Shown here one piece after another: positions 35,691 through 44,211 of a DNA stretch of 64,000 bases (its first letter is position 1; the number at the start of each line of letters is the position of its first letter). The stretch is from contig NZ_AUIT01000009.1 of assembly GCF_000423845.1 (NCBI RefSeq), positions 1 to 64,000 of the forward strand, in the 5' to 3' direction. Below the pieces are notes generated by a model. That model saw only the letters and a list, made by a program, of their open reading frames with translations, was not told the DNA's origin and made no database searches. Source of the stretch: Thermodesulfobacterium hveragerdense DSM 12571. GTDB taxonomy: Bacteria; Desulfobacterota; Thermodesulfobacteria; Thermodesulfobacteriales; Thermodesulfobacteriaceae. The translations under genes and the position numbers were made by a program.

Positions 35691-36527
35691 TTATTTTTGG
35701 CAAAATTCTTTAAGAAGAGTTATTTGCTGGTGTAAATCAGGATTGTTTTCTAATTTTTTCAATTCTATGCAAGCTTTGGTAGTGTCTCCTTTTTTAAAAT
35801 AGGCTATTATTAAGTTGTAATGTATCATGGGATCCTTGTTTAAAGATAAGGCCTTATTAAAAAAATTTATAGCCTCCTCAAGCTCTCCAGCTTCCATCAA
35901 ACAAGCTCCTACATTGTTCATCACCCAAGGGTCCTTTTTTTCTTTTAGATAACTTTTGTAATAAAAGATTGCTTTTCGATAATTTCCTTTTTTTCTTTCT
36001 TCTTCAGCCATAATTAAAAGGTTATTCAACAAATCTTCTTGGGTCATAAGAAAGCCTTCTACAGGTTGTTCTTTATTCGGTTTTTGAGAAAAAGACGAAT
36101 AGGAAGGGCTTGGAAGACTTGAAGGATAAGAGTTATAGACTTTTTTTTGAGGTTTGTTCATCATAGAAGATGGTCTATTAGGTTTTCCTGAGGGGTTAGA
36201 GGGTATGGTTTTAGTCATAGAAGAAAGATTTGTGTCTGTCGATAAAGAGGCTGTGTTATTAGGAAGGTTATTCCTTGGTATTGAAGAAAATTGATTGACA
36301 AAAGTATGGTTTTTATTTTTGTTTAAAGGAAGAGAAAATTTAATATAATAACTTAAAAAAAGTAGTCCTATTCCTGAAATAACGGTTAATCCTAAAAATC
36401 CCAGGAACAAAACCATAGGTCTTATTTTCAAAAACTGCCTTATTCTTGTTAAAGTCTGTCTGTTTAAATCCTCTTTTGGAGTTTCTCTGTCTTTTATTTT
36501 TTGCAAAATATCGTAAAGTTTACTCAT
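35691..36527 (-). CDS. TPR protein of the MSHA-type pilus locus (MshN-like)
   Basis: A 278-residue protein. A cytoplasmic N-terminus of about 37 residues (LYDILQKIKDRETPKEDL) is followed by one membrane span (about 38-62), a low-complexity Ser/Asn/Pro linker (about 70-150) and at least two tetratricopeptide units (KGNYRKAIFYYKSYLKEKKD, AGELEEAINFFNKALSLNKD) to the C-terminus. This membrane-anchored TPR layout and the place at the end of the pilus operon fit MshN, which has a role in pilus assembly. It starts 3 bases after the secretin gene. Confidence 0.7.
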   Translation of the reverse strand: MSKLYDILQKIKDRETPKEDLNRQTLTRIRQFLKIRPMVLFLGFLGLTVISGIGLLFLSYYIKFSLPLNKNKNHTFVNQFSSIPRNNLPNNTASLSTDTNLSSMTKTIPSNPSGKPNRPSSMMNKPQKKVYNSYPSSLPSPSYSSFSQKPNKEQPVEGFLMTQEDLLNNLLIMAEEERKKGNYRKAIFYYKSYLKEKKDPWVMNNVGACLMEAGELEEAINFFNKALSLNKDPMIHYNLIIAYFKKGDTTKACIELKKLENNPDLHQQITLLKEFCQK

Positions 36528-36530
36528 TTT

Positions 36531-38117
36531 TTATATTAAGTTTACTTTTATGATTATTACCAGCTCAGTTTTCTGTTTAGAACTCTGTTTGGTTTTAAAA
36601 AGGTTCCCCAAAATAGGTACATCCCCTATTCCCATAATTTTTTTCTCGTTGGTTGTATCTTTTTCAAGAATAAGTCCTCCTAAAACTATTATATCCCCTG
36701 GGATTGCTTTTATTATAGAGGTAGCTTCTCGAAGGTTTACTTCTGGTAAAGTTATAGAGGTATCTTGGCCAAAATCTTCTCTTTTTAAAGCAATAATGTC
36801 GCTTTTTATAGGTACTACGTGAAGAAAAATCTCATCATTTTCTGTAAGATAAGGTGTTACAGCTAACAAAACCCCTTCAAAAATAGAAGATGTTTCTATA
36901 TTAGTTTGGACCTGGGCTGTTTGTTGAGCTGAAACCAAATTTCTGGTAATTTCTTTTACAAACTCTACAGATTTACCTACACTTATCAAAGCAGGTTGTC
37001 CATGGATAACTCTTAAACGAGGGTTTGAAAGTAGATTTATATTCCCATACTGCTTTAATGCGTTTAAAATCAGGTTGAGATTAGGTGTCCCCCTAAAAGA
37101 AAGAGATATGGTGGGTTCGTTATTTTTTGTGGTTAAACGAGAGGTTAGCTCGTCCAAATGTATCGAATTTTGGCCTAAAGGTAAATTAGCGATTTCTAAC
37201 CAATCAATACCAAGATTATGTTCTTTATTTAGTACTACCTCTATAATTTTTGCCTCAATAACTACCTGTTTTTTATACTTTGTTTTTAAGTTTTCTATAA
37301 ATTTAGCAATCATTTTAAGATGGCTCGATCTATCTTTGACGTATAGAGTACCTGTAAGTCTATTAAGGGTATAAAGTCCCTCTTCACTAATTAGATCTTG
37401 GAGTGAATTCTCTATCTGGGTATATACATCTATATGTTTTTTTTCTAATTGTCCTTTTATTTCGTATTTTCCTTTCAACCCAGAATTACCAGATGAAGAA
37501 GTTCCTCCGGTAGAACTGCCTGAAGAAGTTCCCATCCCTGTTGCCCCACCCAGCACATCTCCTCCTAAATTAAACTCACTTTCCTGAACTAAATGTAAAA
37601 AATCTAAATGAAAAGTCCTTTCTTCGAAAGGAGTAATATAAAGAACTCCTTTTTTGATTTGATAGTGTAAGTCTAAGGATTCAACAATAGATTCTAAGAT
37701 ATTTTTTAATGGTTGGTTTTGGAACTGAAAGGTTATTTTTCTATTTTCCTGAGGAACATATTTATACACCTCAGGAGAAATCACTATGTTAAGACCTGCT
37801 TCTTTAGCCAAAAAATAAAGAACGTTGTCAAAGTTCTCATCTTTAAAAGAAACCTTAAGCACCTTGGTTTCAAGTGGAGAAACTTCTTTATATAACGGGG
37901 TTAATACCTTATGTTTTGAAGGGGCTTGCGAAGAATTAGAAAAATTAGAAGCAGGTTTTTGAGTTTCGTTAAAAGAATGAAGTTTTAAAAAATCAGAAGA
38001 GTTTTTTTCCACTTCATAGTCTTTAGCCGCACAACTTACTAAAAAAACAAAACTAAAAACTAACAGTTGCTCCCAAAAAAACTCTTTTAGTCTGTCCTTT
38101 AACCTGTAAATCCACAT
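36531..38117 (-). CDS. mshL: Secretin of the MSHA-type pilus (MshL/PilQ family)
   Basis: A 528-residue outer-membrane secretin with a lipoprotein signal (LLVFSFVFLVSC, Cys about 29). An STN-like domain (SFKDENFDNVLYFLAKEAGL) is followed by a Ser/Gly-rich linker, an N1-type domain (LTGTLYVKDRSSHLKMIAKF) and the C-terminal secretin barrel (VEAKIIEVVLNKEHNLGIDW, VPILGNLFKTKQSSKQKTEL). It forms the gate through which the pilus leaves. The ATG at 38117 lies behind TAGGAGA and inside the end of the preceding gene, an overlap of 65 bases. Confidence 0.88.
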   Translation of the reverse strand: MWIYRLKDRLKEFFWEQLLVFSFVFLVSCAAKDYEVEKNSSDFLKLHSFNETQKPASNFSNSSQAPSKHKVLTPLYKEVSPLETKVLKVSFKDENFDNVLYFLAKEAGLNIVISPEVYKYVPQENRKITFQFQNQPLKNILESIVESLDLHYQIKKGVLYITPFEERTFHLDFLHLVQESEFNLGGDVLGGATGMGTSSGSSTGGTSSSGNSGLKGKYEIKGQLEKKHIDVYTQIENSLQDLISEEGLYTLNRLTGTLYVKDRSSHLKMIAKFIENLKTKYKKQVVIEAKIIEVVLNKEHNLGIDWLEIANLPLGQNSIHLDELTSRLTTKNNEPTISLSFRGTPNLNLILNALKQYGNINLLSNPRLRVIHGQPALISVGKSVEFVKEITRNLVSAQQTAQVQTNIETSSIFEGVLLAVTPYLTENDEIFLHVVPIKSDIIALKREDFGQDTSITLPEVNLREATSIIKAIPGDIIVLGGLILEKDTTNEKKIMGIGDVPILGNLFKTKQSSKQKTELVIIIKVNLI

Positions 38118-38541
38118 AATAGTCTCCTATTTTCAAAACCTTTATATCCTTGTTAATCTTGCTTTTTTCTGCAAACACTCCTCCGTTTATTACACATTTT
38201 TTATTCTTCCCCTCTATATAAATCATATTTAAAGTCATTTTTGGTTTTTCAACAAAAGTATACGAAGACGTATATAAAGACGAAGATTTGGGAAAATCTT
38301 GGAATGGAAGTAAAAAAGGATCTTTATTTATGGTGTATCTTTCTGTTAATTTAAGCGGGGTCAAATAGCGTAGATTATTAAACTCATGGATAATCTCTAT
38401 ATAGGTTGAAGACAAAGTGATTGCACGATATAGGTCTGACTCAAGTTGTTTCTTTGTAAAAAGTAAATAGATTAAAAAGCTCAAAAACAATACTACACAG
38501 GGTCCCCAAAAAATTAGATATATCTTATACTTCTCTTTCAT
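38053..38541 (-). CDS. Pilus assembly protein, MshK/PilP-like
   Basis: A 162-residue protein with one N-terminal membrane span (about residues 8-28), a linker rich in Ser and Tyr, and a small C-terminal beta domain (VINGGVFAEKSKINKDIKVL, KIGDYYVDLQVKGQTKRVFL) of the kind found in GspC/PilP/MshK, which contact the secretin. The position directly before the secretin gene supports this. Sequence identity to a named family is weak. Its last 65 bases also code for the start of the secretin in another frame. Confidence 0.65.
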   Translation of the reverse strand: MKEKYKIYLIFWGPCVVLFLSFLIYLLFTKKQLESDLYRAITLSSTYIEIIHEFNNLRYLTPLKLTERYTINKDPFLLPFQDFPKSSSLYTSSYTFVEKPKMTLNMIYIEGKNKKCVINGGVFAEKSKINKDIKVLKIGDYYVDLQVKGQTKRVFLGATVSF

Positions 38542-38544
38542 AAC

Positions 38545-38979
38545 TTAATCTAAAATGTATTTTATTTTTTCTCCAGTAATGTTCATTATATAAAAACAAT
38601 CCTTCAAGGTGGCATTATCTTTTTTTTCACAAGAGGAAATAGTAGCTTCATTTATCCTAAACAAGCTTCCCTTCTCAGAGGATAAAGAAGAAAGAATAGA
38701 AAGTAAAGAATTAAGATTTTTTATCTCAATAGAGACAGATATAGGCATATTCTGGAGAGGAATAAACTTTTCTGGATTAACCTCAGTCATAAGAAAGTAA
38801 ACTTGTTGAACTTGAGAGATTAAAATTTGTTTGTTTTGTATAAGGGTGTTATAATTTTTTTGATTATTTAATAACCTTCCCAATTGATAACTTAAAAACA
38901 GCAAAGAAAATAAGAAAAGCAGTAAGCTCACATACCACAAAATAATTTGTTTTTTATAGTTTTTTAACTGCTCTCTCAT
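38545..38979 (-). CDS. Pilus assembly protein, MshJ/PilO-like
   Basis: A 144-residue protein with an N-terminal membrane span (about 11-31), a heptad-like stretch and a small ferredoxin-like fold region (ISVSIEIKNLNSLLSILSSL). This is the PilO/GspM/MshJ layout. It overlaps the end of the MshI-like gene by 4 bases and precedes the MshK-like gene by 3 bases. The assignment depends mainly on topology and position. Confidence 0.62.
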   Translation of the reverse strand: MREQLKNYKKQIILWYVSLLLFLFSLLFLSYQLGRLLNNQKNYNTLIQNKQILISQVQQVYFLMTEVNPEKFIPLQNMPISVSIEIKNLNSLLSILSSLSSEKGSLFRINEATISSCEKKDNATLKDCFYIMNITGEKIKYILD

Positions 38980-40289
38980 CTCTTTATAACCGCTTCTAAT
39001 TTTAAAATGCCTTTATTTTCCTTTCCTGAAAAGTTAAAGCTACTTTTTTCTATTTCAAATTGTTTTTCAAAATGGGAAATCAAGTCTTCTGCCTTTTTTT
39101 GGGCAATCATCAAGTCTCCTTTTATTTCAACTTCTATTATAATTTTATTATTTCCTATTGTTACATTTTTTAAAATAAAGTCACTATCCCAAATTTGAGA
39201 AAGCCATAGTAAAAATTCATCCAGTCTTAAAGTAGTTCTTTTTTCTTTTTCTAACTCAAGATAGGTTTTGATTTTTGGAAGCGAAGTTTCTGGTATTCTA
39301 TAACTAAGTTCGTTGATTATCTTTTTTACAGACAAAACTTCAGAATCGATATGTTTTTGTAACTCTAAATTATGTTTATAAAGGAATAGTCCTAATAAAA
39401 GGTTAATCCCTGTTAATCCCCAAAAAACAGGCATTAACCTTTCAACCCAGTTTATTTGAGTTAAAAATAGTTTTTCTGAAAAAGGCAAAAAGTTAAAAAC
39501 AGGGTCTAATACTGTTGCTCCAAAAAATTCTGGATATTCCATGACTTCAACCGGAAGTTTGGAGTCAAAGTTGATCAAAGGTAAGTTACTTTCTCTTAAA
39601 ATTTCCTCTAAGTTTATCTGTTCTATCCCTTTACCTAAAAAGGCTAAACCCTTTAAATCTTCTTGAAAAAACCTATATACATAATCTTTCACCATCAAAA
39701 CGTTTTCTAAAATCGTTTGGGAAGAAATTCCAAGAAATTCATCTATTACTGTAAACCTTACATAAAGAAGAGCTTGTTTAGAAGCTACTATATACCAAAT
39801 TCTGGTTTTATCAAAAATAACCAGTAATACAGGGAAACCCATCTTCTCTGAAAAAAGAATCCTTTGAAAACAACAGAAAATACAAAGAACTTTATGGGTA
39901 ATTAATTCTATTTTTGCCTGAATATTTTTTAACTTTTCCAAATAATTATTAATATCCTTTTCTTCTATACCAAAAACAAAGACTTTTGAAGTAGTTTCTA
40001 AGGTTTCGACAACCTTATAGACTACCTTGGGAGTAGTTAAAAAAACCCCACTCTCTTTAACTCGATTCTCTGCTTGTACTTTAATAAACTCAGATACTTT
40101 ACCTGGAATGTTTAAAAGGTCTGCCAAAAAAACCTGAGAATCCAACACCAAATAAACTCTTTGTTTTTTCAGTTGAATAAGATCTATTTCAGGAAAAAAC
40201 TCGAAACATTTAGTTTTTTTACTAAAATAAAATCCTGTAAACAAATCTTCTTTTAAAGGTGTTACAATCCACATATTTTTTCTACTCAT
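38976..40289 (-). CDS. Fused PilM-PilN-like inner-membrane platform protein (MshI-like)
   Basis: A 437-residue protein. Residues 1 to about 280 look like a PilM/GspL actin-like cytoplasmic domain (VYLVLDSQVFLADLLNIPGK, FLGKGIEQINLEEIL), then a membrane span (about 292-307, LTGINLLLGLFLY), then a coiled-coil stretch and a PilN-like periplasmic domain (WLSQIWDSDFILKNVTIGNN). Systems of the T4P type often encode these as two proteins; one chain resembles GspL. It overlaps the ATPase gene by 4 bases. Confidence 0.68.
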   Translation of the reverse strand: MSRKNMWIVTPLKEDLFTGFYFSKKTKCFEFFPEIDLIQLKKQRVYLVLDSQVFLADLLNIPGKVSEFIKVQAENRVKESGVFLTTPKVVYKVVETLETTSKVFVFGIEEKDINNYLEKLKNIQAKIELITHKVLCIFCCFQRILFSEKMGFPVLLVIFDKTRIWYIVASKQALLYVRFTVIDEFLGISSQTILENVLMVKDYVYRFFQEDLKGLAFLGKGIEQINLEEILRESNLPLINFDSKLPVEVMEYPEFFGATVLDPVFNFLPFSEKLFLTQINWVERLMPVFWGLTGINLLLGLFLYKHNLELQKHIDSEVLSVKKIINELSYRIPETSLPKIKTYLELEKEKRTTLRLDEFLLWLSQIWDSDFILKNVTIGNNKIIIEVEIKGDLMIAQKKAEDLISHFEKQFEIEKSSFNFSGKENKGILKLEAVIKR

Positions 40290-41176
40290 TTAGTCCTTAT
40301 CCCAAAAAAAGTTCTTGTTTTTATAGGAAAAACTTCATCTGGGAAAGAGGCTCTGGCTATCTTAAGATGTTTTTTCTTGATTTTTTGAGACCTTTCTGCA
40401 TAGGCTACCAGTAAAGTCCTATCCATAAGCTTATTTATAAGCCTTGGTATACCTTGTGTCATTTTATATAAAAGTTTTTCAAAACCCCTTTCAAAAATTA
40501 TCACAGGATGTCCTGCCTTAGCTAAGCGAAATCTGATGTACTCTCCGGTTTCTTCTAAGTTAAAGGGTGTTAAATTTTCCCATATGGTAATCCTCTGTGA
40601 TAGCTGATATAGCTTATCATTCCTTAGTTTGTCGGTTAATAAAGGCTGTCCAACCAAAAAAAACTGTATTAACTTGTTCTTTTCTGTCTCGAAATTACTT
40701 AAAAGTCTAAGTTCTTCAAGGGTTTCTATGGGAAGATTTTGGGCTTCGTCTATGATGATAATCAGAGTTTTACCCTGTTGTTGTAGTTCTTTCAGGGCTT
40801 TATATAATAAGTTTAACGTTGTTTCTTTAGAAAGAGAAAAATCCTCCTCAACACAAAGGTTTAGTGCTCGACAAAGGGCTGATATGATTTCTTGAGGCGA
40901 AAGAGTAGGAGTAAGGAGAAAAACTTTTTGGTAGTCTTCAGGTAAAAAATTTAAAAGAAGTTTAATGATTAAAGTTTTACCAAGACCTGGGGCTCCAGTA
41001 AGTACTATAAAACCCTCTTTTTTAAAAATCCCATATTTTAATATTTCTATAATTTTTATATGGTTAGACGAAGGGAAAAAGTAAGCTGGGTCAGGGGTAA
41101 GAGAAAAAGGAGGCTCTTTAAGCCCAAAAAAGGTTAAATAGTTAAAGATTTCTTCTTCCTTAGTTCCAAGGTTCAT
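40286..41176 (-). CDS. mshM: ExeA/MshM-type AAA ATPase
   Basis: A 296-residue ATPase with Walker A GAPGLGKTLIIKLLLN, Walker B LIIIIDEAQNLP and sensor region FFLVGQPLLTDKL. The N-terminal FGLKEPPFSLTPDPAYFFPS is typical of ExeA/GspA/MshM proteins, which help secretin or pilus assembly. The C-terminus is basic. It lies between the 57-residue gene and the MshI-like gene. Confidence 0.85.
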   Translation of the reverse strand: MNLGTKEEEIFNYLTFFGLKEPPFSLTPDPAYFFPSSNHIKIIEILKYGIFKKEGFIVLTGAPGLGKTLIIKLLLNFLPEDYQKVFLLTPTLSPQEIISALCRALNLCVEEDFSLSKETTLNLLYKALKELQQQGKTLIIIIDEAQNLPIETLEELRLLSNFETEKNKLIQFFLVGQPLLTDKLRNDKLYQLSQRITIWENLTPFNLEETGEYIRFRLAKAGHPVIIFERGFEKLLYKMTQGIPRLINKLMDRTLLVAYAERSQKIKKKHLKIARASFPDEVFPIKTRTFFGIRTK

Positions 41177-41178
41177 AC

Positions 41179-41352
41179 TTACAATCTTCTATAAATATAG
41201 AATATTAACAAAAAACTCCCCAAAATTACACAAATTTGTCCTGTCCTAACTTGAAACAACACCTTTTCATAGCTTAAATTAGGGTCGATGCTCAAAATAA
41301 AAAAATACCCTAAGGCTATCAAGATAAGTGCTAATAATAAAAACAGTATCAT
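41179..41352 (-). CDS. 57-residue two-span membrane protein in the pilus operon
   Basis: A short gene that fills the gap between the GspF-type and MshM-type genes. It starts at ATG 41352 and encodes MILFLLLALILIALGYFFIL, a short loop (SIDPNLSYEKVLFQVRTGQ), a second hydrophobic segment and a basic end YIYRRL. The stop is 2 bases before the next start. No family is recognised. Operon fit and amphipathic layout support a real gene. Confidence 0.6.
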   Translation of the reverse strand: MILFLLLALILIALGYFFILSIDPNLSYEKVLFQVRTGQICVILGSFLLIFYIYRRL

Positions 41353-41357
41353 ATAAC

Positions 41358-42557
41358 CTAAAGCTTCCCAAGTTGAGAAATAAGTTCATATATAGGGCCT
41401 ATAAGTGCGATGATTATGATCAAAAAAACTATACCAGCTATACTGATAATAAGAGGCTCAAGAACCTTACTTATAGTTTGAATTAAGTTTTGTATTTGAG
41501 TAAAATAATAGTCTGCCAGTATTTTCATTTGTTCAGGAAGTCTTCCTGTTTTTTCACCCACATCAACTACTCTAATGTCAAAGGGATTAAAAATCTTTTC
41601 CTGTTTTAAAGCTTCACTTAAAGATATGCCAGCGGTTATTTTTTCCTTTATTCTTAAAATTGTTTGTTTCGTAAGCTGGGTCCTTAAAGAATTATACATT
41701 AAATCAAAACTTCTTAAAATATCTACCCCTGTTTCTAAAAGTAAAGAAAAATATTCAAAAAAGAAAGCCAGAAAACTGGATCTTTTTACAAATCCTACTA
41801 TAGGAATCTTAAGCAACCATTTTTCTATAAATACTTGGGTTTTAGGGTTTCTATAAAGCCCTAATCCTAAAATGATTAATAATACAGGGATAGATAAAAT
41901 CAAAAGATAGTACCTTTGGAACATTTCTACAACTTTTATCAGGATGATGGTAGTATAAGGTAGTTTAATCTGCATCTGTTTAAAAACATCTAAAATTTTA
42001 GGTAATACATATAGTAACCAGAAAAGAAAAGCTGAAGAAATAGAAAATAAGACAAATACAGGATACATCATAGCTCTTTTGGTCTGAGAAATGATTTCGT
42101 CTACCCTATAGAGATGTTTAGCTGCATCGTCTAAGGTTTTTCCAAGTCTTCCTGTCTCTTCTCCTATTTTAACCAAAAAATTTACTACAGGTGGAAAGAT
42201 ACGGGTTTTACTTATTGCTTCTGAAAGAGGAGTTCCTGTTAACATATCAGCTATGATTTGAGCTATTTTTCTTTTTAAAAGAGGATTAACCACCGTTTCT
42301 TGCAAATCTTTAAGAGCAGAAAGAACAGGCACACCAGCAGAGAGTAAAAAAGCTAAATTATGACAAAACTCAGCCAAATCTCTCCTTTTTATCCTTCTAA
42401 AAGCAAACTTTTCACTTAAAAAGGTTGTTCTATATTTTAAAAGGATAAGCCCTTCTTTAGAAAGATAATTAAAGAATTCTTCTAAATTTAAAGCTTCAAC
42501 CTCTCCTTTTACCTTTAACCCCTCTTGGTTCAAAGCCTGATATTTATATACTGGCAT
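41358..42557 (-). CDS. mshG: Type II secretion/pilus inner-membrane platform protein (GspF/MshG family)
   Basis: A 399-residue membrane protein with the two T2SSF domains: LAEFCHNLAFLLSAGVPVLS with TGRLGKTLDDAAKH, and FFEYFSLLLETGVDILRSFD with VGEKTGRLPEQMKILADYYF. The N-terminal MPVYKYQALNQEGLKVKGEV is typical. It forms the rotor-like platform on which the ATPase acts. It overlaps mshE by one base. Confidence 0.92.
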   Translation of the reverse strand: MPVYKYQALNQEGLKVKGEVEALNLEEFFNYLSKEGLILLKYRTTFLSEKFAFRRIKRRDLAEFCHNLAFLLSAGVPVLSALKDLQETVVNPLLKRKIAQIIADMLTGTPLSEAISKTRIFPPVVNFLVKIGEETGRLGKTLDDAAKHLYRVDEIISQTKRAMMYPVFVLFSISSAFLFWLLYVLPKILDVFKQMQIKLPYTTIILIKVVEMFQRYYLLILSIPVLLIILGLGLYRNPKTQVFIEKWLLKIPIVGFVKRSSFLAFFFEYFSLLLETGVDILRSFDLMYNSLRTQLTKQTILRIKEKITAGISLSEALKQEKIFNPFDIRVVDVGEKTGRLPEQMKILADYYFTQIQNLIQTISKVLEPLIISIAGIVFLIIIIALIGPIYELISQLGKL

Positions 42558-44197
42558 TAACCAATCACCCTTCTTATTTCTTCAACCGTGGTTATTCCTT
42601 GTAAAACCTTGTTTTTGGCATCTTCCCGTAACGTCTTAATATTTTTTGCCTTCATAAGTTCTAAAAATTCTGGGAAAGTAGCCTCTTTAGAAAGAAGTTT
42701 AATAAAATCTTCGTCTATATACACGATTTCTGTTATCACCGTTCTTCCAAGATATCCTTTAAACCTACAGGCTTCACACCCTTTACCTTTATAATAGATA
42801 CCGTCTTTAGGTAGCTCATAATAATCGAGTAGTTTAGGGTGTGGGAGATATTCTTCTTTACAGTAAGGACAGACTTTTCTAACTAATCTTTGCCCTAAAA
42901 GACCTACTAAGGTTGAGGCCAATAAATCTGAGGAGATGTTTAGGTCCCTCAAACGAAAAATCGTAGAAAGGGCATTGTTGGTATGTAAGGTAGAAAGGAA
43001 AAGATGACCTGTGAGAGCAGCCCTTACTGCCATCTGAGCAGTTTCTTCATCTCTTATCTCCCCTACCAAGATTACATCAGGGTCTTGTCTTAAAAAGTGT
43101 CTTATAGCTTTAGCAAAATTATAACCAATGTCCTCGTGTACCTGGGTCTGCCTTATTAAAGGCAACCCGTATTCTATGGGATCTTCTGCCGTAAGTACGT
43201 TTTTCTCAAGAAGATTAAGTGTCCTAAGGCAAGCAAACAAGGTAGTCGTCTTACCAGAACCTGTAGGACCTGTAACCAAAAACATCCCATAAGGAGAGGA
43301 CATTATCCTCTTAATAAGTTCAACCTGATCCTCAGAAAATCCTAAATATGAAAGATGCTGGACATAGGCTCCTGAGGGTAAAAACCTTAAAACAAAATTT
43401 TCTCCAAAAGGAGTTCTTACACTCGAAATCCTTATATCAAAAGTTTCCCCTAAAAAAGAGAACTGCATTTTTCCATCTTGAGGAAGCCTTGATTCTGCAA
43501 TATCCATCAGACCTTTTATTTTGATTACGTTTATTAACTTACCGTATACAGCCTTAGGAAAAACCACTAAAGGTTCAAGCACTCCATCTATCCTAACATA
43601 AACACGGACACTTTTTTCTGTAGGGCTGATATGTAGGTCTGTAGCCCTTTTCATTATACTTAAAATCAAAATTTTCTCTAAAAGTTCTTCCGCATTAAAA
43701 TCTGCTTGAGGATTAACTTTTAATTTTTCAACTATAGTAGAAATCTGAGATTCAACCGGATTTTCTAAAAAATAATAAAATTTTTCTATAGCTTTATTAA
43801 TCTGTGCAGAAGAAGCAACAACCGGAGAGATTTTTAATCCTGAAACTCTTGATGCTGCTTCGATTAATTGATAGTTAAAAGGGTCAGATATAGCCAATTC
43901 AAGAGCTCTGTCTGTGGTTATCCTTATCGGAAGAACCCCATATTTTCTTGCAAAAGAAGGTGAAATACTATTTAAAGCCTCTTTAGAAGGGTTAGTCTGA
44001 GATAAATCTACAAAAGGCAGTCGAGATTGCTTAGCAAGAACTATAGCAATTTCAAGGTCTGTTACCAGACCGGTTCTTACCAAAACCTCTCCTAATTTCT
44101 CTCCTGTAGCTTTTTGTTCAAGTAAAGCAAACTGTATGTACTCTTCAGTAATGTACCCTTCCTCTTTAAGAAGCTGCCCTATAGGCTTTCTTTCCAT
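42557..44197 (-). CDS. mshE: Pilus extension ATPase (GspE/MshE family) with MshEN c-di-GMP domain
   Basis: A 546-residue assembly ATPase. Residues 4-57 hold two 24-residue MshEN-type motifs, PIGQLLKEEGYITEEYIQFA and KLGEVLVRTGLVTDLEIAIV with LAKQ, separated by five residues, as in c-di-GMP-binding MshE. The ATPase core has Walker A GPTGSGKTTTLFACL, an Asp box, Walker B VILVGEIRDEETAQ and a His box. A zinc-binding Cys group (CPYC, CEAC) is near the C-terminus. It powers pilin polymerisation, probably under c-di-GMP control. Confidence 0.92.
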   Translation of the reverse strand: MERKPIGQLLKEEGYITEEYIQFALLEQKATGEKLGEVLVRTGLVTDLEIAIVLAKQSRLPFVDLSQTNPSKEALNSISPSFARKYGVLPIRITTDRALELAISDPFNYQLIEAASRVSGLKISPVVASSAQINKAIEKFYYFLENPVESQISTIVEKLKVNPQADFNAEELLEKILILSIMKRATDLHISPTEKSVRVYVRIDGVLEPLVVFPKAVYGKLINVIKIKGLMDIAESRLPQDGKMQFSFLGETFDIRISSVRTPFGENFVLRFLPSGAYVQHLSYLGFSEDQVELIKRIMSSPYGMFLVTGPTGSGKTTTLFACLRTLNLLEKNVLTAEDPIEYGLPLIRQTQVHEDIGYNFAKAIRHFLRQDPDVILVGEIRDEETAQMAVRAALTGHLFLSTLHTNNALSTIFRLRDLNISSDLLASTLVGLLGQRLVRKVCPYCKEEYLPHPKLLDYYELPKDGIYYKGKGCEACRFKGYLGRTVITEIVYIDEDFIKLLSKEATFPEFLELMKAKNIKTLREDAKNKVLQGITTVEEIRRVIG

Positions 44198-44211
44198 ACC
44201 TTCCTGAACCC

